A stretch of 5,415 nucleotides of DNA from Solirubrobacterales bacterium (GTDB lineage Bacteria; Actinomycetota; Thermoleophilia; Solirubrobacterales; Solirubrobacteraceae), in NCBI GenBank assembly GCA_017354065.1, contig JAFMRN010000179.1, positions 1-5,415 of the forward strand. Reading direction: 5' to 3'. The notes beneath the pieces are model-generated. The model was not told the DNA's origin, ran no database searches, and was given only the letters and a program-made list of their open reading frames with translations. Both the position numbers and the translations under genes were made by a program. Each line of letters begins with the position of its first letter. The first letter of the stretch is position 1. Shown here in pieces: positions 1 through 5,338 of the stretch.

Positions 1-489
1 GTCAGCCGCGAGCGTTACATGGAGCGCTGCCGGCTGAAGACCGCGATGCTGTTCCGCGCCGCCTGTGAGCTCGGGGCGCGCGCCGGCGGCCTTGACGGCG
101 CCGCGGTCGCCGGCCTCGGCGCCTTCGGCGAGCGGATCGGACTGGCCTTCCAGCTATTCGACGACGTGCTGGATGTCACCGGCCCGCCGGAGCGCACGGG
201 CAAGCCGCGCGGCGCCGACCTGCTCGACGGCACGGTCACGCTGCCGTTGATCGTCGCGCGCGAACGCCAGCGCGAGCTTGACGGCCTGGACCTGACCGCC
301 GTGCGCACGCCCGAGCAGGCCCTCGGCGTCTGTCAGCTGATTGCCGGTAGCTGCGCGCTGGCGGCGGTCCGTGAAGAGGCCCTGGCACTGGTTGCCGACG
401 CCAAGGCCGTACTGCCGGATGCGCTCAACCCCGCCCAGCGCGGCGCGCTTGAGCTGGTCGCTGACGGCGTCGTCGAACGCTACTCCTGA
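1..489 (+). CDS. Trans-polyprenyl diphosphate synthase, C-terminal part
   Basis: The reading frame is open from the first base, so the gene is cut by the window edge; 162 residues are visible. It belongs to the all-trans isoprenyl diphosphate synthase family, which adds isopentenyl diphosphate units to an allylic primer with Mg2+, usually to make the side chain of menaquinone. The evidence is the conserved KTA(M)LF stretch (visible residues 13-18), the second aspartate-rich motif in FQLFDDVLDVTG (residues 50-61, Asp54, Asp55 and Asp58), and the following GKPRGADLLDGTVTLPL block (67-83) that closes the active site. The first aspartate-rich motif and the chain-length-determining residues lie upstream, so product length cannot be judged. 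The remaining C-terminus is alpha-helical in character and ends normally. Family assignment is firm; the exact product (heptaprenyl, octaprenyl, geranylgeranyl) is not. Confidence 0.93.
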   Translation, partial: VSRERYMERCRLKTAMLFRAACELGARAGGLDGAAVAGLGAFGERIGLAFQLFDDVLDVTGPPERTGKPRGADLLDGTVTLPLIVARERQRELDGLDLTAVRTPEQALGVCQLIAGSCALAAVREEALALVADAKAVLPDALNPAQRGALELVADGVVERYS

Positions 490-562
490 CGGCGGATCAA
501 CGCCCGACGGTGTCCTCGGCCGTAAGCCGGCCAGGCTTGTTCAGATGCCAGGCGCTGATCCC

Positions 563-607
563 CCGCCAGGGTTGGCGGCGTGGAAGGAGGCGGCCTCAAA
601 GGCCGCC
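563..607. terminator. Tandem hairpins between convergent genes
   Basis: Two inverted repeats sit in the 122-base gap between two genes that converge. The first has arms CCGCCA/TGGCGG (563-568 and 573-578) with a 4-base loop. The second has 7-bp arms GGCGGCC/GGCCGCC (589-595 and 601-607) with loop TCAAA. Neither is followed by a T tract on either strand, so they are not textbook intrinsic terminators. Their position at a convergent boundary fits a bidirectional transcription stop or 3' end stabilisation. The rest of the gap (490-562) shows only a weak 5-bp inverted repeat. Confidence 0.4.
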
Positions 608-611
608 GCAA

Positions 612-1007
612 TCAGAAGTCTTCAGGCAGAACGAGATCGCACTGCAGTGCCGCGATGAAGCTGTCGACATCGCTGGCCATGTTGGCGTGCGCCAGGCGCC
701 GCAGGTCCGCCAGCATCAGCTCCACGCCGGCGTCGAGCTCGTCCTCGAGTGAGGCGATCTGGTGCTCGTCGTACTCACCCGTCTCAAGCCAGCCGCAGTT
801 GGGGCACTCCAGTGACAGCTCCCAGCCGCCGTCCTCGCTCTCGGTCCAGTCGTGAGGCTGGACCATGTCGCAGTCACAGTCGGGACAGACGTGCAGCGGC
901 CGGACCGCCGTCTGCTGAGGCTGGTTGAAGCGGACTACCTCGATCGTGCGGCCTGAGGGGAGCACGATGCGGCGGACGGCGTTGGAGTGTGTGGAGTGTT
1001 TGGGCAT
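612..1007 (-). CDS. Small zinc-ribbon protein, function unknown
   Basis: This encodes 131 residues from the ATG at 1007. I preferred this start to the in-frame ATG at 1133 because the 42 residues it would add are low in recognisable character and would run through the divergent promoter region, while MPKH... leads straight into the patterned N-terminus RRIVLPSGRTIEVVRF. Two CxxC knuckles, CPDC (Cys41, Cys44) and CPNC (Cys68, Cys71), 24 residues apart, form a probable zinc ribbon; a further Cys46 lies beside the first. The C-terminal half (about 80-131) is acidic and probably helical, ending in LVLPEDF. From memory this resembles a family of hypothetical proteins frequent in Thermoleophilia; I know no assigned function. 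It is divergent from tatA. Zinc ribbons can bind DNA, RNA or protein, so no role is claimed. Confidence 0.8.
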   Translation of the reverse strand: MPKHSTHSNAVRRIVLPSGRTIEVVRFNQPQQTAVRPLHVCPDCDCDMVQPHDWTESEDGGWELSLECPNCGWLETGEYDEHQIASLEDELDAGVELMLADLRRLAHANMASDVDSFIAALQCDLVLPEDF

Positions 1008-1089
1008 GTTCTTGATCTGAGCTGGCGGGTTTGTTGTCCCCGTGTACCGCCCCAAACACAGCGGCCACGATGGAGTTGCGGTACGTCTG

Positions 1090-1103
1090 AGAAAGATCTT
1101 TCT
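1090..1103. promoter_or_regulatory. Perfect 14-bp palindrome, candidate operator
   Basis: AGAAAGATCTTTCT is a perfect two-fold palindrome in the divergent region between the zinc-ribbon gene (start 1007, minus) and tatA (start 1169, plus). It is AT-rich within very GC-rich DNA. It sits about 32 bases upstream of the proposed tatA -35 box and about 83 bases from the zinc-ribbon start, a suitable place for a dimeric regulator of either gene. No regulator is identifiable, so the operator role is inference. Confidence 0.3.
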
Positions 1104-1134
1104 GTGGTTTCTGCTGATCCACGCGCGCGCCAAA

Positions 1135-1162
1135 TTGCGCTATTGCGCGGGGGCGGTAGGCT
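1135..1162 (+). promoter_or_regulatory. Candidate tatA promoter, probably leaderless
   Basis: TTGCGC (1135-1140) and TAGGCT (1157-1162) are separated by 16 bp and resemble -35 and -10 boxes of the housekeeping sigma factor. The tatA ATG at 1169 begins 6 bases after the -10 box, where transcription itself would start, so the mRNA is probably leaderless. The absence of a convincing Shine-Dalgarno sequence before tatA fits this. The -35 hexamer is part of a direct repeat: ATTGCGC occurs at 1134-1140 and again at 1142-1148. Confidence 0.5.
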
Positions 1163-1168
1163 GTGGGA

Positions 1169-1381
1169 ATGTTCATCACTAAGCCCACCTGGGACATCCT
1201 GATCGTGCTGGTGATCGTGCTGCTGTTCGTCGGGCCCAAGCGCCTGCCGCAACTGAGCCGCTCCATCGGTGAGAGCATCAAGGAGTTCAAGGGGGGTATC
1301 GGCGCCAACAAGTCCGAGCAGTTGGACGATGCGAAGGCCGAGTCCGAGGAGACCGACTCCAAGCGCGAGAGCGTCGCCTGA
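1169..1381 (+). CDS. tatA: Twin-arginine translocase subunit TatA
   Basis: This 70-residue protein has the standard TatA layout: a short N-terminus, one membrane helix (about residues 8-23, WDILIVLVIVLLFVG), the hinge FVGPKRLPQLSRSIG (22-36), an amphipathic helix with the conserved FK (about 30-43), and an acidic, polar C-terminal tail. TatA assembles into the pore or membrane-weakening patch used to export folded proteins bearing twin-arginine signals, after TatC recognises them. The ATG at 1169 was chosen over the GTG two codons earlier because it sits 6 bases after a good -10 box. tatC follows after 24 bases, so the two are very probably co-transcribed. No tatB gene is visible, as in minimal Tat systems where one protein serves as both TatA and TatB. 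Confidence 0.93.
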   Translation: MFITKPTWDILIVLVIVLLFVGPKRLPQLSRSIGESIKEFKGGIGANKSEQLDDAKAESEETDSKRESVA

Positions 1382-1405
1382 TAACCCGACAGCCTCGGGG
1401 GCCGT

Positions 1406-2392
1406 ATGCGGATCCGGCCGATAGGCCATGACGACCGGCTCAGCGTCGTCGACCATTTGGATGAGCTGCGCGGGCGGCTGATCGCGTCCGTAGCCGTGCT
1501 GATCGTCGTATTCGGCGTCTGTTGGTGGCAGAACCACAGGCTGTTGGGCTTGCTTGACAGCGCCCTGCCAAAGAACGTCAACAGCCTGATCACCTCCACC
1601 ACCAAGACCGCGCACGCGGAGTCTCAGAGCTTCGCGCAGCTCGGCGTGGCCGCGTCACGGCTCAGCGCCGGACTGAAGGCAAGCCACGGGGTCTCCGATC
1701 AGGCCGTCAGCGCGGCCGCGCAGCTGTCCCAGGCGGCGTCGCGCGCCTCCCGTGAGCTGCCCAGGATCGCCGGCTCGGAGCGCAACAAGCCGCTGACCAT
1801 CGGCGTCGGTGAGACCTTCACCGCGACCCTGACCGTGGCCGGCTACTTCGCGCTGTTGATCACCCTGCCGTTTCTGCTCTACCAGGCCTACGCGTTCATC
1901 TTGCCCGGGCTGCACCGCAATGAACGGCGCGTTGCGTTACCGGTGATGATCGGCGCCCCGGTGCTGTTCGTGATGGGCGTGGTGGTCGCCTACCTGGAGG
2001 TGCTGCCGCCTGCCGTGCACTTCCTCCAGGGCTACAACTCGAACCAGTTCAACGTGCTGGTCCAGGCCGGCACCTACTACAAGTTTGAGGTCGTACTGAT
2101 GGCCGCGATCGGACTGGCGTTCCAGACGCCGCTGGTGCTGCTCGGGCTCCAGCGCCTGGGGATCGTGTCCTCGTCGTCTTTGACGGGCAACTGGCGCTAC
2201 GCGGTGCTGGTGATCGTCGTGATCGTCGGCGCGTTACCCGGCGTCGACCCGGTCTCAATGCTGGCCGAGACCCTGCCGCTGGTGTTCCTCTACCTCGTCA
2301 GCATCATCTTGTTGAAGGTGGTCGAGCGCTATGACCGGCGGCGTGAGGCGCTGGCTTCCGGCGTCGGCGGCGGCGGGCTGGATGCCACGTAA
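1406..2392 (+). CDS. tatC: Twin-arginine translocase subunit TatC with loop insertion
   Basis: This encodes 328 residues against about 250 for most TatC proteins. TatC is the six-helix membrane receptor for twin-arginine signal peptides. The cytoplasmic N-terminus carries the signature DHLDELRGRL (16-25). The second helix is followed by LYQAYAFILPGLHRNERR (158-175), matching the conserved cytoplasmic loop with Glu173. The last helices contain GALPGVDPVS (275-284), where TatC normally has a conserved Asp. The extra length lies mostly between helix 1 (about 25-48) and the family block TIGVGETF (131-138): residues about 64-122 are Ala/Ser/Gln-rich and probably helical. In AFQTP (238-242) a Gln occupies the place where E. 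coli TatC has a membrane-buried Glu. A G-rich run 6 bases before the ATG could serve as a weak ribosome site. Confidence 0.96.
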   Translation: MRIRPIGHDDRLSVVDHLDELRGRLIASVAVLIVVFGVCWWQNHRLLGLLDSALPKNVNSLITSTTKTAHAESQSFAQLGVAASRLSAGLKASHGVSDQAVSAAAQLSQAASRASRELPRIAGSERNKPLTIGVGETFTATLTVAGYFALLITLPFLLYQAYAFILPGLHRNERRVALPVMIGAPVLFVMGVVVAYLEVLPPAVHFLQGYNSNQFNVLVQAGTYYKFEVVLMAAIGLAFQTPLVLLGLQRLGIVSSSSLTGNWRYAVLVIVVIVGALPGVDPVSMLAETLPLVFLYLVSIILLKVVERYDRRREALASGVGGGGLDAT

Positions 2393-2406
2393 GCCGCGCA
2401 AACCTC

Positions 2407-2412
2407 TAACCT
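2407..2412 (+). promoter_or_regulatory. Candidate -10 box for the TPR-like gene
   Basis: TAACCT lies 9 bases before the ATG at 2422, in the 29-base gap after tatC. There is no Shine-Dalgarno sequence, so a leaderless transcript is possible. No good -35 hexamer is seen at 16-18 bp, so this is weaker than the tatA promoter, and read-through from tatAC is equally possible. Confidence 0.35.
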
Positions 2413-2421
2413 GGCACGCCA

Positions 2422-3144
2422 ATGTTGTTTGACCTTTCCAGCTCGCGCCGGCGTCGCAGCGTCGTTCGCGTCGTATACGGCTTTCTGGCGCTGTTGATGG
2501 CCGCCAGCCTGTTCTTCGTGATCAACGGCGGCGTGTTCCAGGGGAACAACAGCAGCGGCTCGGGCGGGAGCGGAAACGGCAACCAGAGCAGCCTGCTGAA
2601 GAAGCAGCTGACCAGCGCCACCGCTGAGACCAAGCGAAACCCGAAGTCCGCCAAGGCCTGGGGTGACGTCGTCTCGGCCCGCTATCAGATGGCCCAGGCG
2701 GGCTCCAAGACCGACGCCAAGACCGGCACGACCACCTACAACGCAGCCGGCAAGGCCCAGGCGAAGAAGGCCGCAGCCGCCTACACCAAATACCACGCGG
2801 TCGCCAAGGGCAAGTTCGATCAGGCGATCTCCCAGGAAGCCGCCCGCATGGATGCAGTTGCGGGTAACAATGCCGCCGCCGGGAGCGCGTGGCAGGACGT
2901 GGCCGGAACCAACACCGGCGGTTCCAAGCCGTACCTCTGCATCGCCCTGGCTGAGACCGCCGCCAAGAACAACAAGCTCGCCGGTTCAGCGATCGGCAAG
3001 GCGATGAGCATGACCCCGAAGATCCAGCGCTACACGCTCGTGAGCCAGTACCAGAAGGCCGTCTCCGGGGCGATCGGCAAGAAGGGCAAGCCGGTCAAGC
3101 CCGTGCCCGCGATCGCGGCTAAGTCGCTGAGCGCCTACTGCTGA
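2422..3144 (+). CDS. Membrane-anchored TPR-like protein, function unknown
   Basis: This encodes 240 residues. A basic N-terminus (RRRR at 9-12) precedes one membrane helix (about 17-36), then a Gly/Ser/Asn linker (40-57), giving a protein anchored inside-in with its bulk outside. The outer part is Ala/Lys-rich and helical. Segments such as LTSATAETKRNPKSAKAWGDVVSARYQMAQ (63-92), AKKAAAAYTKYHAVAKG (114-130) and LAGSAIGKAMSMTPKIQR (186-203) have the spacing of tetratricopeptide-type repeats, although the consensus is degenerate. TPR domains bind proteins. From memory, a similar one-helix TPR protein follows tatC in related genomes, which hints at a link with the cell envelope or Tat export, but this is inference. 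The C-terminus ends in a lone cysteine (Cys240). No catalytic motif is seen. Confidence 0.8.
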   Translation: MLFDLSSSRRRRSVVRVVYGFLALLMAASLFFVINGGVFQGNNSSGSGGSGNGNQSSLLKKQLTSATAETKRNPKSAKAWGDVVSARYQMAQAGSKTDAKTGTTTYNAAGKAQAKKAAAAYTKYHAVAKGKFDQAISQEAARMDAVAGNNAAAGSAWQDVAGTNTGGSKPYLCIALAETAAKNNKLAGSAIGKAMSMTPKIQRYTLVSQYQKAVSGAIGKKGKPVKPVPAIAAKSLSAYC

Positions 3145-3178
3145 TCCGTCGGATCGCGGAAAACCCGCGGGACGCCGC

Positions 3179-3184
3179 TAACAT
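3179..3184 (+). promoter_or_regulatory. Candidate -10 box for tRNA-Lys
   Basis: TAACAT ends 12 bases before the mature 5' end of the tRNA, a normal distance for a short 5' leader. No clear -35 box is found at the expected spacing. A small inverted repeat, CGCGG/CCGCG around AAAAC, lies just upstream (about 3154-3168) and may help end transcription of the preceding gene. Confidence 0.35.
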
Positions 3185-3196
3185 CGTTCGCTCGCC

Positions 3197-3270
<74 letters not shown>

Positions 3271-3274
3271 TTAC

Positions 3275-3303
3275 GAAAGCCCTGCATAGCGGGGCTTTCT
3301 TGG
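3275..3303 (+). terminator. Intrinsic terminator after tRNA-Lys
   Basis: A perfect 8-bp stem, GAAAGCCC (3275-3282) with GGGCTTTC (3292-3299), encloses a 9-base loop and runs into TT GGTT. It begins 5 bases after the tRNA. The T tract is short, but the stem is strong and the place is right. It should insulate the integrase gene from tRNA transcription. Confidence 0.72.
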
Positions 3304-3331
3304 TTAAGTGGTCGGCCGCGATCCGCAAACC

Positions 3332-3349
3332 ATGTCCCCAATATGTCCC
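3332..3349. repeat. Direct repeat ATGTCCC before the integrase gene
   Basis: ATGTCCC occurs at 3332-3338 and 3343-3349, 11 bp apart. Its core GTCCC is the reverse complement of the GGGAC repeated at the 3' end of the integrase gene, so the gene is bracketed by the same motif in inverted orientation. The pair overlaps the region where the integrase promoter must lie. A role as integrase or regulator binding sites is inferred. Confidence 0.5.
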
Positions 3350-3359
3350 GAGATGGGCG

Positions 3360-3365
3360 TAGGAT
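3360..3365 (+). promoter_or_regulatory. Candidate -10 box or ribosome site of the integrase gene
   Basis: TAGGAT ends 6 bases before the ATG at 3372 and matches the TAnnnT pattern of the other genes here. The same bases contain AGGA, which with 7 bases of spacing could instead act as a Shine-Dalgarno sequence. No -35 box is evident; the expected place is covered by the ATGTCCC repeats, so a protein bound there could control the promoter. Confidence 0.35.
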
Positions 3366-3371
3366 GGACGT

Positions 3372-4568
3372 ATGGCGGGCAGTTTGGTGCCCCCAACGGG
3401 GCATGTTTTCCGGGTGGAGCGGGTGCGCGGACCGGTCTGGTACGCGAAGTACCGGCTGCCTGACGGACGCCAGGTCCAGAAGAAGCTCGGGCCTGCTTGG
3501 ACCGCGCGTGGCCGTCCGGCAGCCGGCTACTACACCAAGCGCCTGGCCGAGGACTGGCTGCGCTCGACGCTTGAGGACGCCCGGCGCGGGACGCTGCCGG
3601 GGATGGTGCGGACCGGCGTCACGTTCGCCGACGCGGCGGCCGAGTACCTGCGCTACATCGAGCACGACCGCGGGCGGAAGCCCTCGACGGTGCATGGCTA
3701 CCGCTCCGCGTTGAACGCGCACCTGCTGCCGGCCTTCGGGTCGATGGCGCTGGAGGAGGTGACAACCGAGGTGATCGAGCGCTGGCTGGCCGGGGTCAAA
3801 CTGGGGCCGCGGTCGCGGAACAAGCTGCTGATTGAGCTGCACGGAATCCTCGGCCGGGCGCGCAAGGTCTGGGGGTTGCAGTCGAACGCCGCAGCGGACG
3901 TGGAGAAGACGCCGGCCCGCCAGACCGGCGACATTCAGGTCTTCTCGCCGGAGGAGGTTTGGGCGCTGGTCCGGGTGGCCGATGGCTCCCAGGACGCCGC
4001 CATGTATCTGACAGCTGCGTTCACGGGTCTCCGGATGGGGGAGCTGCTGGCGTTGCGCTGGCGCGACGTCGACTTCGCCGGCGCGGTCATTCGGGTTCGT
4101 GCGAGCTACTACAACGGTGCGCTCACCACGCCGAAGTCAGGGAAGGTCCGGTCGGTGCCGCTGGCGCCTGATGTGGCAACCGCGCTGGCGCGGCTGGGCC
4201 GGCGGGAGGCCTGGGTTGGGGACGACGACCTGGTGTTCGTCGGTGAGACCGGCGGATACGTTGACGGCTCGGCGCTGCGTCGGCGGTACAAGGCTGCCCT
4301 GGTCGCCGCCGGGTTGCGCCCGTTGCGCTTCCACGATCTGCGCCATACCTTCGGCACGCGGATGATCGCCAAGGCCGACATCCGTCGCGTGCAGGAGTGG
4401 ATGGGCCACGCCGACATCCAGACGACGATGAAGTATCTCCATTACGCGCCGCACGCCGAAGACGCGCGCCTGGTGGCCGAGGCGTTCGCGCTGCCTGAGG
4501 CGGGGACGGAAGGTGACGCTTTGGGACGCTCCGGGGACGCAACGGGACGCTTTGGGGACGGATCCTAG
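3372..4568 (+). CDS. Tyrosine-type site-specific integrase
   Basis: This encodes 398 residues, complete and of normal length for a phage or genomic-island integrase. The N-terminal part (about 10-75) has the short beta-strand, WYAKYRLPDGRQ pattern of arm-type DNA-binding domains. A core-binding SAM-like domain follows (about 83-170, from TFADAAAEYL). The catalytic domain (about 188-375) keeps the whole active site: Arg221 in TGLRMGE, a lysine in TPKSGKVR (Lys255 or Lys258), His321 and Arg324 in HDLRH, His346 in MGHADI, and the nucleophile Tyr355 in MKYLHY. It starts about 100 bases beyond tRNA-Lys and points away from it, the usual arrangement at one end of an integrated element. The last 20 residues are a repetitive Gly/Asp/Arg tail encoded by the GGGAC repeats. 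Two small genes follow at 17 bases and beyond. No excisionase gene is visible. Confidence 0.95.
   Translation: MAGSLVPPTGHVFRVERVRGPVWYAKYRLPDGRQVQKKLGPAWTARGRPAAGYYTKRLAEDWLRSTLEDARRGTLPGMVRTGVTFADAAAEYLRYIEHDRGRKPSTVHGYRSALNAHLLPAFGSMALEEVTTEVIERWLAGVKLGPRSRNKLLIELHGILGRARKVWGLQSNAAADVEKTPARQTGDIQVFSPEEVWALVRVADGSQDAAMYLTAAFTGLRMGELLALRWRDVDFAGAVIRVRASYYNGALTTPKSGKVRSVPLAPDVATALARLGRREAWVGDDDLVFVGETGGYVDGSALRRRYKAALVAAGLRPLRFHDLRHTFGTRMIAKADIRRVQEWMGHADIQTTMKYLHYAPHAEDARLVAEAFALPEAGTEGDALGRSGDATGRFGDGS
4503..4559. repeat. Six GGGAC repeats phased at about 10.4 bp
   Basis: GGGAC starts at 4503, 4523, 4534, 4544 and 4555, with a one-base variant GTGAC at 4513. The steps are 10, 10, 11, 10 and 11 bp, so all six lie on nearly the same face of the helix. 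Most continue as GGGACGC, and three are joined to TTT (for example GGGACGCTTT at 4544-4553). They lie inside the end of the integrase gene and encode its tail. Non-multiple-of-three steps mean the array is not maintained as a simple protein repeat. This suggests protein-binding sites in the DNA. Confidence 0.6.
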
Positions 4569-4585
4569 GAACGAGGCCTGAGCGC

Positions 4586-4849
4586 GTGCCGGAACTCTGC
4601 CGTTTCCGCGGGATCGTGTTCCTGATGTACGCCGACGAGGGCGTCCATCAGGTGGGCCACTTCCACGTGCGGTACGCGGAGTACCGCGCGTCGGTCGCGT
4701 TTGACGGTTCAGTGCTCGCCGGTTCCTTGCCGGCCTCACAGCTGAAGCTGGTTCGCCAGTGGGCCGCACGGCATCAGGTCGAGCTTGCAGCGAACTGGGT
4801 ACGTGCTCGGGAAGGCCAGCGTCTCGAGCGGATCGATCCGCTCGCCTAA
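4586..4849 (+). CDS. DUF4160 family protein, toxin-antitoxin-like
   Basis: This encodes 87 residues from a GTG start, with GAGG at 4573-4576 as a plausible ribosome site 9 bases upstream. The sequence fits DUF4160 throughout: MPELCRFRGIVFLMYADEG at the start, the His-rich HQVGHFHVRY (21-30), a GSLP turn (46-49), then LKLVRQWAARHQVELAANW (53-71) and ERIDPL at the end. The length is typical for the family. Its biochemical role is not established; it is often found beside a DUF2442 gene, and such pairs are listed as putative type II toxin-antitoxin modules. Here DUF2442 indeed follows within a few bases. It sits 17 bases after the integrase stop and may share its transcript, so it probably belongs to the element's cargo. 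Confidence 0.85.
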   Translation: MPELCRFRGIVFLMYADEGVHQVGHFHVRYAEYRASVAFDGSVLAGSLPASQLKLVRQWAARHQVELAANWVRAREGQRLERIDPLA

Positions 4850-4852
4850 GAT
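4847..4852 (+). promoter_or_regulatory. Possible -10 box before the DUF2442 gene
   Basis: TAAGAT overlaps the stop codon of the DUF4160 gene and ends 7 bases before the ATG at 4860, matching the TAnnnT spacing seen before tatA and the integrase gene. No -35 box is apparent. It could allow separate, leaderless expression of the second gene of the pair, but chance is a real alternative. Confidence 0.25.
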
Positions 4853-4859
4853 GATCGTT

Positions 4860-5144
4860 ATGGAGCCCGTCGTCCTTCCACCGTGGCTTGTCAAGGGGGT
4901 CGCCGTGATCGGCGAGCATCGGCTGCGGCTGCTGTTTGAGGACGGCACCGTCGGCGACGTTGGTTTTGAGAACCGCGAATGGAAGGGCATTTTTGAGCCG
5001 CTGGCCGATCCCGAGCGGTTCGCGAGGGTGACGATCAAGTTCGACACGCTCTACTGGCCCGACGACGACCTGGACATGGCGCCCGAGCCCCTTTACGAGG
5101 CCGCTAAGGCCAACGCGCTCACGCCGGCTGCGGCCGCCGCCTGA
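4860..5144 (+). CDS. DUF2442 family protein, toxin-antitoxin-like
   Basis: This encodes 94 residues from the ATG at 4860. An in-frame ATG at 4851, one base after the preceding stop, would add three residues (MIV) and suits translational coupling; neither start has a Shine-Dalgarno sequence. I prefer 4860 because a TAAGAT box precedes it. The family pattern is clear: VKGVAVIGEHRLRLLFEDGTVGDVGF (11-36), PLADPERFARV (47-57), then TLYWPDDDLDMAPEPLYEAAK (63-83), corresponding to the usual W-P-D-LAPDxLY ending. An Ala-rich tail closes the protein. DUF2442 proteins are small beta-rich proteins of unknown activity; some are paired with DUF4160 in putative toxin-antitoxin modules. Which partner would be toxic cannot be told from sequence. 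Confidence 0.85.
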   Translation: MEPVVLPPWLVKGVAVIGEHRLRLLFEDGTVGDVGFENREWKGIFEPLADPERFARVTIKFDTLYWPDDDLDMAPEPLYEAAKANALTPAAAAA

Positions 5145-5166
5145 GTTCGGGTATCGAAACAGGATT

Positions 5167-5236
5167 GGCGTTGGCGTGGGTGCCGACGCCGCTGTCGCGC
5201 GCGGTCCGGGTGGCTTGGGATCGCGCTGCGCGCGAT
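5167..5236. terminator. Two hairpins after the DUF2442 gene
   Basis: The first begins 23 bases after the DUF2442 stop and has a 9-bp stem, GGCGTTGGC (5167-5175) with GCCGACGCC (5182-5190), containing one G-T pair and a 6-base loop. The second has perfect 7-bp arms ATCGCGC/GCGCGAT (5220-5226, 5230-5236) around TGC. Neither has a T tract, so termination is plausible from position only. Apart from these and an AGATCGATCT palindrome at 5361-5370, I see nothing definite in 5145-5338. Confidence 0.35.
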
Positions 5237-5338
5237 GCTGTTTCTCGCGCGCGTCCCACACGCTGCTCAAACCCGGCTCCCGACAGGACCAGACTAATCG
5301 CACAGGGTGCTTGCGTTGAATAGCCCTGGGTTCTGTTC

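Noticed and set aside
1008..1133. 42-residue N-terminal extension of the zinc-ribbon protein
   Set aside because: It would cover the divergent promoter region and the palindrome and has no recognisable pattern, whereas the ATG at 1007 directly precedes the patterned N-terminus.
874..1615. Two long minus-strand frames of 226 and 243 codons over tatA and the start of tatC
   Set aside because: They cover recognised tatA and tatC sequence and the promoter region, and show no domain character; they are shadows.
2329..2796. 155-codon Gly/Val/Leu-rich minus-strand frame
   Set aside because: It is the antisense of the Ala/Lys-rich TPR-like gene and the tatC end; its hydrophobic look comes from reading GC-rich codons backwards.
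3332..4559. CRISPR array from the short repeats around the integrase
   Set aside because: The repeats are 5-7 bases long at 10-11 bp steps with no spacers of CRISPR size and no cas genes.
4137..5303. 388-codon open frame on the minus strand
   Set aside because: It lies opposite the integrase catalytic domain and both DUF genes, which have clear family motifs. Its Arg/Pro-rich translation is typical of an antisense shadow in GC-rich DNA.
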